Source: Paenibacillus sp. L3-i20
GTDB taxonomy: Bacteria; Bacillota; Bacilli; Paenibacillales; Paenibacillaceae
Direction: 5' to 3'
Length of the DNA: 64,000 bases
Assembly (NCBI RefSeq): GCF_022180385.2
Contig: NZ_BQME02000002.1
Location: 1,736,001 to 1,800,000 of the forward strand
Position numbers and translations under genes: made by a program. Every line of letters begins with the position of its first letter. Positions within the stretch are counted from its first letter, which is position 1. Below, in pieces: positions 10,030 to 18,515 of the stretch. The notes under the pieces were generated by a model. It ran no database searches and was not told the DNA's origin. It worked only from the letters and a program-made list of their open reading frames with translations.

Positions 10030-11967
10030 ATGAGTCAATTGCTCCGCGATATAGATACAGAAATTAATCGTATTACGAACAATTTGCTAGAGCAACAACG
10101 ACAAGATGGATCATGGCATTTTTGCTTTGAAAATGGTACATCTATAGACGCCTACATCATCGTTCTCTTTCGTACATTAGGCGTTCAAAACGACGACCTG
10201 ATTCGCAGACTTCATGATCGCATACTTGCGGAGCAGCAAGCAGATGGATGTTGGAAGCTGTATTACGATGAAAAGGAAGGCAATCTTTCTACTACAATCG
10301 ATGCTTATTACGGAATACTCTATTCTGGTTATAGCGGGGCAACGGATGATTCTATTCAACGCGCCGAACGCTTCATCCGATCTAAAGGTGGTATCCGAGC
10401 CGCTACCAGCATTCTAACTAAAACAATATTAGCTACTACTGGTAATAAAAAATGGCCGCTATCCATCTCATCTATTCCACTAGAAATACTACTATTCCCC
10501 CCTTCTTTTCCAATTAACATCTTTCAATTTTCCGGTTATGCAAGAGTACATCTCATCCCTATGTTGATTATGGCAGATCGGAACTTTTCTATTCAAATAA
10601 ACAATACCCCTGATCTAAGTGGTCTAACTTTAAATCAGAGGACAGAAGATGAATTACAGAATGACTCAGAAGTGAAAAGCAACGAATATCAAGAAATGAT
10701 GGGCAACATGCGGTCAGGATTAAACCGACTAATCGGGGCTACCGGATATATTCATGAAGTAGCAACAAAAAAGGCCGAACAATTTATGTTGGATCGAATC
10801 GAAGCGGACGGAACCTTGTACAGTTATGCCAGCAGTACAATCCTAATGGTATTCGCCCTGCTTGCTCTTGGTTATGAAAAGGGACATCCTCATATCACCC
10901 ATGCAGTACAGGGTTTAACCGATATGCAGTGGCGAACAAGCGACAAAACAACGATACAAAACTCTCCATCCACGGTTTGGGATACAGCGCTATTAGCTAA
11001 TTCCTTGCAAATTAGCGGTGTTTCATATGAACATACAGCAATACAAAAAGCAACTGCCTACCTGCTCTCGAGACAACAGACCAAATATGGTGATTGGAGC
11101 AAGCATAACCCACATGCTAGACCCGGAGGCTGGGGATTTTCTGCAACAAATACGATTAATCCAGACATTGATGACACAACTGCTGCACTTCGAGCTATAA
11201 AAGGTATGTCTCAAATCGATGCTTCTTATCAAGAAGCGTGGAACCGTGGTCTAAACTGGATTATCTCTATGCAAAATAAGGATGGCGGCTGGCCAGCTTT
11301 TGAAAAAAACACAAACAATCGCATGTTAACTTGGCTTTCGATCGACGGTGCTAAGTCTGCTGCCATTGACCCTTCAGAAGCCGACCTTACAGGGCGTACT
11401 TTAGAATATTTAGGCCAATTTGCTGGACTTGATATACGCCATAACTTTATAAAGCGTAGTGTAGATTGGCTCTTTCATAATCAAGAAAAAAACGGCTCAT
11501 GGTATGGCAGGTGGGGCATCTCATACATCTATGGTACATGGGCTGCAATAACAGGACTAAAAGCCGTTGGTATTCATTCAAACCACGCATCCGTGGAGCG
11601 CGCAGCTAAATGGATCTTAAATATACAAAATGATGATGGCGGCTGGGGGGAATCCTGTAGAAGTGATCGACTTCAACACTACGTGCCATTAGGGGTAAGT
11701 ACACCTTCTCAAACAGCTTGGTGCTTGGATGCATTAATTGCTATTTACCCAAGACCAACAGTTGAAATAAAAAGAGGTGTTGAAGCATTACTTGCATCGC
11801 TGCATAAGGATGACTGGACAACTACTTACCCTACGGGAGCAGGCCTTCCTGGCAATTTTTATATACATTATCACAGCTATCGATATATTTGGCCATTGCT
11901 TGCACTAGGGAATTACCGTAAGAAGTATCGTAATGATAGCGAGATGACTGAGGGGAATTCCCACTGA
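10030..11967 (+). CDS. sqhC: Squalene-hopene / sporulenol-type terpene cyclase
   Basis: A 645-aa class II terpene cyclase with repeated QW motifs (QQRQDGSWHF, QNKDGGWPAF, NQEKNGSWYG, QNDDGGWGE). Its catalytic DxDD element reads DIDD at residues 379-382, within NPDIDDTTA. Length and many local motifs (GSWYGRWG, YIYGTWAA, the PGGWGF context) resemble B. subtilis SqhC, which cyclises tetraprenyl-beta-curcumene to sporulenol during sporulation. A true squalene-hopene cyclase is the alternative. The gene stands alone, with no visible squalene synthesis genes nearby. GGAGG lies a few bases before the ATG. It converges on a VOC-protein gene across a bidirectional terminator. Confidence 0.88.
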   Translation: MSQLLRDIDTEINRITNNLLEQQRQDGSWHFCFENGTSIDAYIIVLFRTLGVQNDDLIRRLHDRILAEQQADGCWKLYYDEKEGNLSTTIDAYYGILYSGYSGATDDSIQRAERFIRSKGGIRAATSILTKTILATTGNKKWPLSISSIPLEILLFPPSFPINIFQFSGYARVHLIPMLIMADRNFSIQINNTPDLSGLTLNQRTEDELQNDSEVKSNEYQEMMGNMRSGLNRLIGATGYIHEVATKKAEQFMLDRIEADGTLYSYASSTILMVFALLALGYEKGHPHITHAVQGLTDMQWRTSDKTTIQNSPSTVWDTALLANSLQISGVSYEHTAIQKATAYLLSRQQTKYGDWSKHNPHARPGGWGFSATNTINPDIDDTTAALRAIKGMSQIDASYQEAWNRGLNWIISMQNKDGGWPAFEKNTNNRMLTWLSIDGAKSAAIDPSEADLTGRTLEYLGQFAGLDIRHNFIKRSVDWLFHNQEKNGSWYGRWGISYIYGTWAAITGLKAVGIHSNHASVERAAKWILNIQNDDGGWGESCRSDRLQHYVPLGVSTPSQTAWCLDALIAIYPRPTVEIKRGVEALLASLHKDDWTTTYPTGAGLPGNFYIHYHSYRYIWPLLALGNYRKKYRNDSEMTEGNSH

Positions 11968-11980
11968 CAACACTCATGCA

Positions 11981-12020
11981 AAAGAAGCCATTTGGCAAAT
12001 GCGCCAAGTGGCTTCTTTTT
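11981..12020. terminator. Bidirectional terminator between convergent genes
   Basis: AAAGAAGCCATTTGGC pairs with GCCAAGTGGCTTCTTT around AAATGC, with T-runs on both sides. It serves sqhC (+) and the VOC gene (-). Confidence 0.8.
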
Positions 12021-12030
12021 TGCTGGTAAA

Positions 12031-12390
12031 TTATTTTGCGAAAAACTCGATTACACCAAACTCTAGACCATCTATATCTTCACAATAAGCAAATACTCCA
12101 ACTTCAGGAATATCCATTTTTGAACTAGTCGTTTTACCGCCTGCTTGCTCGATTTTACTTAAATATTCATCAAGATTTGCAACATGTATCGTATTTATAG
12201 TCCGTACTGCATCCTCTGAAGCTGCTTTCATTAGACCGCCATCAATTCCTTCATCCTCAGCAGAACCAGTTATAATCGACCAATATCCCTCCATCATCTC
12301 TTGAAACTTCCAACCAAAAACTTCTTGATAAAAAGCCATTTTTTTCTCTGGATCTTTTGCTTCGATTTCAAAATGAACAACTCGTGACAT
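12031..12390 (-). CDS. VOC-superfamily (glyoxalase/dioxygenase-like) protein
   Basis: A 119-aa single-module VOC protein. It begins MSRVVHFEIEAKDPEK, followed by FYQEVFGWKF, and ends with the typical EDIDGLEFGVIEF strand. VOC domains fold as beta-alpha-beta-beta-beta units and include glyoxalases, antibiotic-sequestering proteins and many uncharacterised enzymes. The first His of the usual metal set is present (VHFEIEA). The reaction cannot be assigned from sequence. The start has GAGGAGC upstream. The AraC regulator 90 nt upstream points the same way and could share its transcript. Confidence 0.75.
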   Translation of the reverse strand: MSRVVHFEIEAKDPEKKMAFYQEVFGWKFQEMMEGYWSIITGSAEDEGIDGGLMKAASEDAVRTINTIHVANLDEYLSKIEQAGGKTTSSKMDIPEVGVFAYCEDIDGLEFGVIEFFAK

Positions 12391-12480
12391 ATAGTCAGCT
12401 CCTCTTCATCCAGTAGTTTATTGTGATCCTGAGTTAACAATAACTCAATTATGGGAGGCTGACTTCTTCTAGTTTGCTCT

Positions 12481-13320
12481 TTAATCTATTTTATCCTCGA
12501 TAAAGTTTTGTATCAGTATGGGGAATGAAATAAGGATAGGAGGATCATAAAATCTAGGCGATCGAAGGGACACATTGCTATTGCCTATCATTTTTCCATT
12601 TTCCACAACAATTTTTCCGCTTGCTTTCCCTCGCAACGAATTTTGTGGATGTAAGTACTCATCAATTGGATCATCCCATGAAAAAGCGATCGCCAACACG
12701 TAATAGATTCCATCGGGAACATTTGGTATGGCATAATCGCCTGAACTAAATACTATCGTGCATCCTATTGGCTTCCCCATAGGTATTGGTTTTGGAAAAA
12801 GACCTACACATATCATTCCCTCTAAATTTCCCGGAACTTCCACACGACCCTCTACACTCGTACGAGTATTTATTTTCGTTTTTAATTGTATCTGTTGAAG
12901 TTCTTGAAGTCCCAACATTCTATCCTCTATAAAAGCTCTAAATTGTTGTGGAGATAAGCCGATAAAACGAGAAAAGTTAGAAGAAAACGTTCCAAAGCTG
13001 CTATATCCGACCGTTTGGCCAACTTCTGTCGCTGTCGATTTAGATTTTAATAGAAGCTTTTTACTCCATTGAAATCGAAGGGCTGATAAGAAAAGACGAG
13101 GTGGAATACCTGTAACTGAGCGGAAGATTCGGTCAAAATGGAATGGGCTATATGAAGCAGCGCTAGCCAATTCCTCTGAAGAAAGAGAGGCGTCATCCAG
13201 TCGATTGAGCATCTGCCGAATAGCTTCTCTAACTGCATATTCATGAGAAGTTTCTACAGATTTAACTTCACAATCATTTTCCTTTGCTTCCTGCTCAACC
13301 TGATACGCGGGTCTATTCAC
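12481..13320 (-). CDS. AraC-family transcriptional regulator with N-terminal HTH
   Basis: A 279-aa regulator. The two AraC helix-turn-helix motifs come first (about residues 35-135: SLSSEELASAASYSPFHFDRIF, then ATEVGQTVGYSSFGTFSSNFSRFIGLSPQQFR). A ~140-residue C-terminal domain follows that resembles GyrI-like effector-binding modules. This HTH-first order is typical of SoxS/Rob-like regulators. No effector can be assigned. It lies upstream of the VOC gene on the same strand, so that gene is a possible target. Confidence 0.8.
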   Translation of the reverse strand: MNRPAYQVEQEAKENDCEVKSVETSHEYAVREAIRQMLNRLDDASLSSEELASAASYSPFHFDRIFRSVTGIPPRLFLSALRFQWSKKLLLKSKSTATEVGQTVGYSSFGTFSSNFSRFIGLSPQQFRAFIEDRMLGLQELQQIQLKTKINTRTSVEGRVEVPGNLEGMICVGLFPKPIPMGKPIGCTIVFSSGDYAIPNVPDGIYYVLAIAFSWDDPIDEYLHPQNSLRGKASGKIVVENGKMIGNSNVSLRSPRFYDPPILISFPILIQNFIEDKID

Positions 13321-13434
13321 AGCACTTCTCCTTCCACAGCATATTCTTCAATTACAGTGACTAACATAATGTTTATACAGATTATAGCATATAAGGGAAT
13401 GTGATCTGCTTCATTTGTTTTTACATGCCAAAAA

Positions 13435-13462
13435 GGCACCCGCTAAAAATCAGCGAGCACCT
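13435..13462 (-). terminator. Terminator of the gapB-SR1P-ppdK-ppsR operon
   Basis: On the minus strand GGTGCTCGCT pairs (with G-U wobbles) with AGCGGGTGCC around GATTTTT and is followed by TTTTT. It lies ~125 nt beyond the ppsR stop. Confidence 0.7.
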
Positions 13463-13586
13463 CCGCCATGCTTGAATGTTGGTATCATCCGCAAAGTCAA
13501 TTGTTCTATCAGACTTAACTTTCAATTTTAACGCTTGAGCAACAGATATTTGATCCCTTTCACTTTGCCGCCAACTATTTCTAACC

Positions 13587-14387
13587 TTATAAATGCTCCA
13601 TTATAATGCCAGCAGTCTCTTCAATCGCCTTATTCGTTACATTAATAACCGTGCAGCCAAGCTCCTTCATTAAGGATTGACCATATTCCAGCTCATCAAT
13701 AATTCGTTGAAACGTCGCATATTGCGAGCCATCTGGCAGCCCTAGCACTTTCAATCTCTCCGCACGAATATTGAGAATATGCTCAGCATCCATTGTCAGT
13801 CCGAATATACGTCCGCTCTTAATTTTGTAAAGCTCGTTTGGTACTTTCACCTCGGGTATAATTGGGAGATTGGCGGTTTTTATCCCTTTGTGTGCCAAAT
13901 AAATACTAAGTGGCGTCTTCGAAGTACGTGACACTCCAATCAATACGACTTGAGCTTGCAACATGCCGCGAGGATCTCGGCCATCATCAAATTTTACCGC
14001 AAACTCAATCGCTTCTATTCTACGGAAATAATCTTCATTCATCTCATGCAGTAGACCAGGCTGCCGCTTAGGTGCATAACCGTACGTATCCACAAAAGCT
14101 TGAAGCATCGGGCCCATAATATCTACTGCACGTATCCCCATTCTTATCGCATCCGACTTCATCGCTTCCCGAAGCTCAGGTTGAACTAATGTGTAAGCAA
14201 CCAATCCGCCTAGCGCTGCTGTTTCCTTTACAATAGCTCGAACTTCCTCTTCCGTACGAATGTTACTATATCTCTTTACAATAACATCCCGTGAATTAAA
14301 TTGACGAATAGTCGCTTGTGCAACAGCCTCCGCTGTTTCACCTATCGAATCTGAACAAATAACTAAATATTGTTGCTTGGTTAACAT
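13587..14387 (-). CDS. ppsR: Pyruvate, phosphate dikinase regulatory protein (bifunctional kinase/pyrophosphorylase, YqfL family)
   Basis: A 266-aa DUF299 protein. It starts MLTKQQYLVICSDSIGETAE and contains the P-loop-like GVSRTSKTPLSIYLA motif and NLPIIPEV typical of the family. Family members phosphorylate PPDK (or PEP synthase) on a Thr next to the catalytic His using ADP, and reverse this by phosphorolysis. The gene overlaps the end of ppdK by 7 nt, which fits translational coupling with its substrate. In B. subtilis the homologue YqfL is encoded beside ccpN and affects gluconeogenic gene control. That is relevant because gapB, a CcpN target there, heads this operon. Confidence 0.93.
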   Translation of the reverse strand: MLTKQQYLVICSDSIGETAEAVAQATIRQFNSRDVIVKRYSNIRTEEEVRAIVKETAALGGLVAYTLVQPELREAMKSDAIRMGIRAVDIMGPMLQAFVDTYGYAPKRQPGLLHEMNEDYFRRIEAIEFAVKFDDGRDPRGMLQAQVVLIGVSRTSKTPLSIYLAHKGIKTANLPIIPEVKVPNELYKIKSGRIFGLTMDAEHILNIRAERLKVLGLPDGSQYATFQRIIDELEYGQSLMKELGCTVINVTNKAIEETAGIIMEHL

Positions 14388-17044
14388 CGTTGCCCTCCGA
14401 GCTTTACCTTTGCTTGCGCAGCTGCAATTCTTGCCAGTGGAACTCTGTAAGGGGAGCAGCTAACATAATCCAATCCCGTTTCGTGACAGAAAAATATTGA
14501 CTCCTTGTCACCTCCATGCTCACCGCAAATACCTGTTTTTAGCGTCGGCTTTGTCGATCTGCCCTTCTCGACCGCCATCTCTACGAGCAATCCAACACCT
14601 TCGGTATCAAGTACTTGGAATGGATTGTTCCGCAACAATTCATGATCTACATAATGGCTAAGAAACTTTCCTTCTGCATCGTCACGACTGTAGCCAAAGG
14701 TCATTTGAGTCAAATCATTTGTACCAAAAGAAAAGAAATCAGCATGCTCGGCAATTTTGTCGGCGGTTAAAGCAGCTCTAGGCACCTCAATCATCGTCCC
14801 AATCTTGTAAGATTGCTCCTCCTTATTCGTGCCAAATACAGTATCTGCAGCACGCTCAACCAACTCACGCATTATCTTCAACTCATTGACATGCCCAACT
14901 AGAGGAATCATAATTTCAGGGATAACGACTACTCCGTTATTCTGGCAGTTTAAGACAGCACGGAATATAGCGATTGCTTGCATCTCATAAATTTCAGGGA
15001 ACAGAATACCTAGACGACAACCTCGTTGTCCCAACATTGGATTCATCTCATGAAGGTTGCGTACTTTACGAATGAGGATATCCAGTTGTTGCTTCTCTCT
15101 ACTGTTTCCTTCATTAATACCCCCATGAGTCATCGTTAACTGTTTCACAATCAACTCTTCCAAATGTGGCAAAAACTCATGCAACGGTGGATCAAGCAGC
15201 CTTATCGTAACTGGAAATCCATTCATAGCTGTAAAGATACCTTCAAAGTCGCTTTGCTGCATCGGCAGTAATTGTTCTAACGCTAGTTCACGCTCCTCTT
15301 TCGTATCAGCCAAAATCATTGCCTGAACGACCGGCAAGCGATCCGCAGACATGAACATATGCTCCGTCCGGCATAGTCCAATTCCTTCCGCACCAAACTC
15401 CCTTGCTTTCAAAGCATCTTCTGGCGTATCTGCATTTGTCCGAACGGCCAAATCACGAATGTCATCCGCCCATTCAAGCAGTTCTTCTAACTCAACTGTA
15501 ATTTCAGGCTCTTTCAATGTTACTCCGCCCAAAATAACTCGACCAGTTGATCCATCGAGAGTAATCCAGTCGCCTTCATTAACGGTGACAGATCCTGCTA
15601 CAAATAATCCTGCTTCCTTATCAATACGCACTTCCTCACAGCCGCAAACACAAGGCTTACCCATTCCACGCGCAACCACAGCTGCATGGCTCGTCATACC
15701 GCCACGACTTGTCAACACACCTTCTGCTGCAATAACGCCATGAATATCTTCTGGACTCGTTTCCATGCTGACGAGGACAACTTTCTTGCCCTCACGTGCC
15801 CATTCTTCAGCCTTATCTGCGTCGAATACAATCTGACCTGTAGCTGCACCTGGCGATGCGGGCAAACCTACAGCAAGTACATCTAACTTCGCATCCTCAT
15901 CAATTGCCCGATGTAGAAGCTTGTCCAAATGCTCCACTTCAATTCTGGAAAGTGCTTCTTCACGAGTCAAAATACTTTCATTAGCCAAGTTAACTGCCAG
16001 TTTAACTGCCGCTTGCGCCGTTCTTTTACCATTACGTGTTTGCAAAATGAACAATGTACCATTTTCGACTGTAAATTCGATATCTTGCATGTCCCGATAG
16101 TGAACTTCCAGCCTTGCCGCTGTTTCTGCGAGCTGCTTATAAATGTCCGGCATTTCCCGCTCCAACTGTGCAATCGGAAGTGGCGTCCGCACTCCAGCAA
16201 CAACGTCTTCTCCCTGCGCATTAATCAGGTATTCCCCGTATAGCACTTTCTCTCCCGTAGAAGGATTACGTGTAAACAACACACCCGTACCGCAGTCATC
16301 GCCCATATTGCCAAATACCATCGATTGTATATTAACTGCTGTTCCTTGATGGTCTGGAATGTTATAAGCTTTCCGATAAACGATTGCCCTGTGGTTGTTC
16401 CAACTACGGAACACTGCTTCTACCGCAAGTTCTAGTTGTTTGTTTACATCTTGAGGGAACTGTTGCTTAGCTTTTCTTACGATTAGTTCTTTATAGGATT
16501 CAATCAATTCTTTCCAGGCTTCCACTGGCAAATCTTTGTCTTCCTCAATAGAGAGACTATTTTTCTTGCTGTGAAGCAGCTTCTCGAAATAAATGCCTTC
16601 AATGTCAAAAACAACGTTGCCAAACATTTGAATTAGTCTTCTGTAACAATCATAAGCAAAACGTGGATTTCCCGTCTGTTCAGCGAGCGCTTCCACAGTA
16701 CGATCATTAAGTCCAAGATTTAGTATTGTATCCATCATGCCAGGCATAGAACTGACCGAACCAGAGCGGACAGATACAAGCAGCGGGTTATCACTGCCGC
16801 CGAATTGTTGACCCTTTCTTTCTTCCACTTGAGATAAAGCGCTCTGAACTTCGTCCATTAATCCATTCGGCAACGTTTTCCCAGCGCCATAATATTCTCT
16901 GCAAGCTTCCGTTGTAAGAGTAAATCCAGGTGGAACAGGAAGACCTGCATTTGTCATTTCAGCAAGATTGGCTCCTTTACCTCCAAGTAAAAGCTTCAGC
17001 CCAGCGTTTCCTTCTTCAAAGTGCATAACTCTACTCTGTGTCAT
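14381..17044 (-). CDS. ppdK: Pyruvate, phosphate dikinase
   Basis: An ~887-aa enzyme converting pyruvate + ATP + Pi to PEP + AMP + PPi. The ATP-grasp domain opens with LLGGKGANLAEMTNAGLPVPPGF. The phosphohistidine domain has SPGAATGQIV and the catalytic-His motif GGMTSHAAVVARGMGKP, whose Thr is the PPSR target. The PEP-utilising TIM barrel ends with SFGTNDLTQMTFGYSRDD and GICGEHGGD. The frame also offers a TTG at 17071, but I chose the ATG at 17044 because AGGGGGAA lies ~9 nt before it. The start overlaps the SR1P-like gene by 14 nt. Direction of flux is inferred as gluconeogenic from gapB upstream. Confidence 0.95.
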   Translation of the reverse strand: MTQSRVMHFEEGNAGLKLLLGGKGANLAEMTNAGLPVPPGFTLTTEACREYYGAGKTLPNGLMDEVQSALSQVEERKGQQFGGSDNPLLVSVRSGSVSSMPGMMDTILNLGLNDRTVEALAEQTGNPRFAYDCYRRLIQMFGNVVFDIEGIYFEKLLHSKKNSLSIEEDKDLPVEAWKELIESYKELIVRKAKQQFPQDVNKQLELAVEAVFRSWNNHRAIVYRKAYNIPDHQGTAVNIQSMVFGNMGDDCGTGVLFTRNPSTGEKVLYGEYLINAQGEDVVAGVRTPLPIAQLEREMPDIYKQLAETAARLEVHYRDMQDIEFTVENGTLFILQTRNGKRTAQAAVKLAVNLANESILTREEALSRIEVEHLDKLLHRAIDEDAKLDVLAVGLPASPGAATGQIVFDADKAEEWAREGKKVVLVSMETSPEDIHGVIAAEGVLTSRGGMTSHAAVVARGMGKPCVCGCEEVRIDKEAGLFVAGSVTVNEGDWITLDGSTGRVILGGVTLKEPEITVELEELLEWADDIRDLAVRTNADTPEDALKAREFGAEGIGLCRTEHMFMSADRLPVVQAMILADTKEERELALEQLLPMQQSDFEGIFTAMNGFPVTIRLLDPPLHEFLPHLEELIVKQLTMTHGGINEGNSREKQQLDILIRKVRNLHEMNPMLGQRGCRLGILFPEIYEMQAIAIFRAVLNCQNNGVVVIPEIMIPLVGHVNELKIMRELVERAADTVFGTNKEEQSYKIGTMIEVPRAALTADKIAEHADFFSFGTNDLTQMTFGYSRDDAEGKFLSHYVDHELLRNNPFQVLDTEGVGLLVEMAVEKGRSTKPTLKTGICGEHGGDKESIFFCHETGLDYVSCSPYRVPLARIAAAQAKVKLGGQRC

Positions 17045-17183
17045 CCGTCGGTTCCCCCTGATTATTCGCAATGTCTATGCAATTTTCATGACCGCAATTT
17101 AAGTAGTAGAACATGACTTTCTCCGTATCCAATGTGTCAATAACCGTGTTGCAATGCCTGCATAGGATAGCGCCTAAATTCAT
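17031..17183 (-). CDS. SR1P-family small Cys-rich peptide (GapA-binding peptide family)
   Basis: A 50-aa peptide starting MNLGAILCRHCNTVID, then EKVMFYYLNCGHENC. It matches the B. subtilis SR1P pattern (MGTIVCQDCN...EKVTTLYGxC) in the GxIxC-x2-C, EKV and C-x4-C positions. In B. subtilis SR1P comes from the dual-function RNA SR1 and binds GapA. Here its ATG overlaps the gapB stop as ATGA (17180-17183), and its 3' end overlaps the ppdK start, so it is embedded in a gluconeogenic operon. An in-frame upstream extension to 17279 lies within gapB and is unlikely. Family assignment rests on recalled motif similarity. Confidence 0.8.
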   Translation of the reverse strand: MNLGAILCRHCNTVIDTLDTEKVMFYYLNCGHENCIDIANNQGEPTDDTE

Positions 17184-18235
17184 CTTGCTGCTGTAGTTGC
17201 CCATTCCTTTACACCTCCAACAGTGATAGATCTGCTCACTAATTGTGCCAAATCCATTACTCTGCACGAATAACCCCATTCATTGTCGTACCAAGCAAGT
17301 ACTTTTAATTGATCTCCGCTCACCATAAGAGATGGTGCATCTATAATAGCTGAATGTGAATTTCCAATATAATCGGATGAAACTAGAGGTGCATCAACAA
17401 CGTCTAAGCAAGCCTTTAAATAAGTAGAAGCCGCTTCAACAAATGCTTGTTTAACATCTTCTACTGTTGTTTTCTTCGATAAATGTACTGTCAAATCAAC
17501 AAGCGATACGTCCGGTGTCGGTACACGTAACGAGATTCCTTGAACAACCGCTGCTAGATGCGGCAATACATCCCTTAGAGCTTTCCCAACACCTGTAGAA
17601 GTAGGGATAATGGACTGTGCACACCCGCGCGCTCTTCTAAGATCTTTATGAGGATTGTCCATATGATTCTGATCGCTAGTATAAGCATGAACTGTAGTCA
17701 TCCAACCTTGTTTGACGCCAAATGCCTGGTCCAGAACATCTAACACAGGTGCTACACAATTTGTTGTACATGAAGCGGCTGATAAAATGCGATGTTTCGC
17801 AGGATCATAATTTTTATCGTTCACGCCCATAACGACTGTAAGGTCAACTTGTTTGCCCGGAGCTGTCAAAATGACATGTTCTGCTCCAGCTGCAATATGC
17901 TTTAATGCACCTTCACGATCATTAAATTTGCCAGTTGCATCTATCGCTATCGCTACGCCATATTCCTTCCATGGCAGCTTTGTCGGATCTCTTTCCATTA
18001 CATAGTGAACCTTGTTACCGTTAATAATGAGATTTCCATCCTGAGTAGTTACTTCTGCGTCCCATGTACCATGTATAGTGTCATATTTCAATAAATGAGC
18101 AATCGTTTCAACGGGATAGGTGGAATTCACCACTTTAATTTGAATCTCTTTTGAATTTGTGGAAAAGGCTCTACGAATAACCAATCTTCCGATTCTTCCT
18201 GTGCCGCTAATTCCTACTCCAACCATTGTAACCAT
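17180..18235 (-). CDS. gapB: Glyceraldehyde-3-phosphate dehydrogenase, GapB (gluconeogenic) type
   Basis: A 351-aa GAPDH with catalytic Cys156 in SAASCTTNC. GapB-like landmarks include VNSTYPVETIAHLLKYDTIHG and DNPHKDLRRARGC, and it ends in WYDNEWGYSCR. GapB enzymes prefer NADP and run in the gluconeogenic direction. The nucleotide-binding motif is unusual: GISGTGRIGR instead of the common GINGFGRIGR, a change next to the glycine-rich loop. A second ATG three codons in (18226) has better spacing from GGGGG, so the true start may be there. The gene heads an overlapping operon with the SR1P-like peptide, ppdK and ppsR, and is divergent from kynureninase. Confidence 0.93.
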   Translation of the reverse strand: MVTMVGVGISGTGRIGRLVIRRAFSTNSKEIQIKVVNSTYPVETIAHLLKYDTIHGTWDAEVTTQDGNLIINGNKVHYVMERDPTKLPWKEYGVAIAIDATGKFNDREGALKHIAAGAEHVILTAPGKQVDLTVVMGVNDKNYDPAKHRILSAASCTTNCVAPVLDVLDQAFGVKQGWMTTVHAYTSDQNHMDNPHKDLRRARGCAQSIIPTSTGVGKALRDVLPHLAAVVQGISLRVPTPDVSLVDLTVHLSKKTTVEDVKQAFVEAASTYLKACLDVVDAPLVSSDYIGNSHSAIIDAPSLMVSGDQLKVLAWYDNEWGYSCRVMDLAQLVSRSITVGGVKEWATTAAR

Positions 18236-18265
18236 AACCCCCTGTTGTTTGTCAGATTTAATTAA

Positions 18266-18292
18266 TACATAACATATATTATTTATGACACA
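18266..18292 (-). promoter_or_regulatory. Possible CcpN-like boxes upstream of gapB
   Basis: Two minus-strand 11-mers, TGTGTCATAAA and TATGTTATGTA, each fit the recalled CcpN consensus TRTGHYATAYW at 10 of 11 positions. They sit 16 nt apart, 31-57 nt upstream of the gapB start. The region is AT-rich, so chance matches are possible. No CcpN gene is in the window. Confidence 0.3.
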
Positions 18293-18442
18293 CTATTTAA
18301 ATATATGCAACATATAAATTAATTTAAATGGCATTAATACTTTAATGTACGTCATATATGTGGAGGGAGATGGAATGATCAGCTTGCATCTAATAAATAA
18401 AACAACTAATTGTATAGTGATCATATGCAAATACCAATAATA

Positions 18443-18471
18443 TTGACATCATGTCATAATTATAATATAGT
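18443..18471 (+). promoter_or_regulatory. kynU promoter with palindromic operator over the -35 box
   Basis: The -35 TTGACA (18443-18448), a 17-nt spacer and the -10 TATAGT (18466-18471) form a near-consensus SigA promoter. The perfect inverted repeat TGACAT-C-ATGTCA (18444-18456) overlaps the -35. Four other promoters in the island have the same design. I infer binding by the TetR regulator at 35859. Confidence 0.75.
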
Positions 18472-18515
18472 TAATTACACAATAGTAGACTTTTCATTAA
18501 GAAGAGGTGACATAA

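Noticed and set aside
17183..17279. Longer N-terminus for the SR1P-like peptide
   Set aside because: The extension is inside gapB in another frame; the ATG on the gapB stop gives the family-length peptide.
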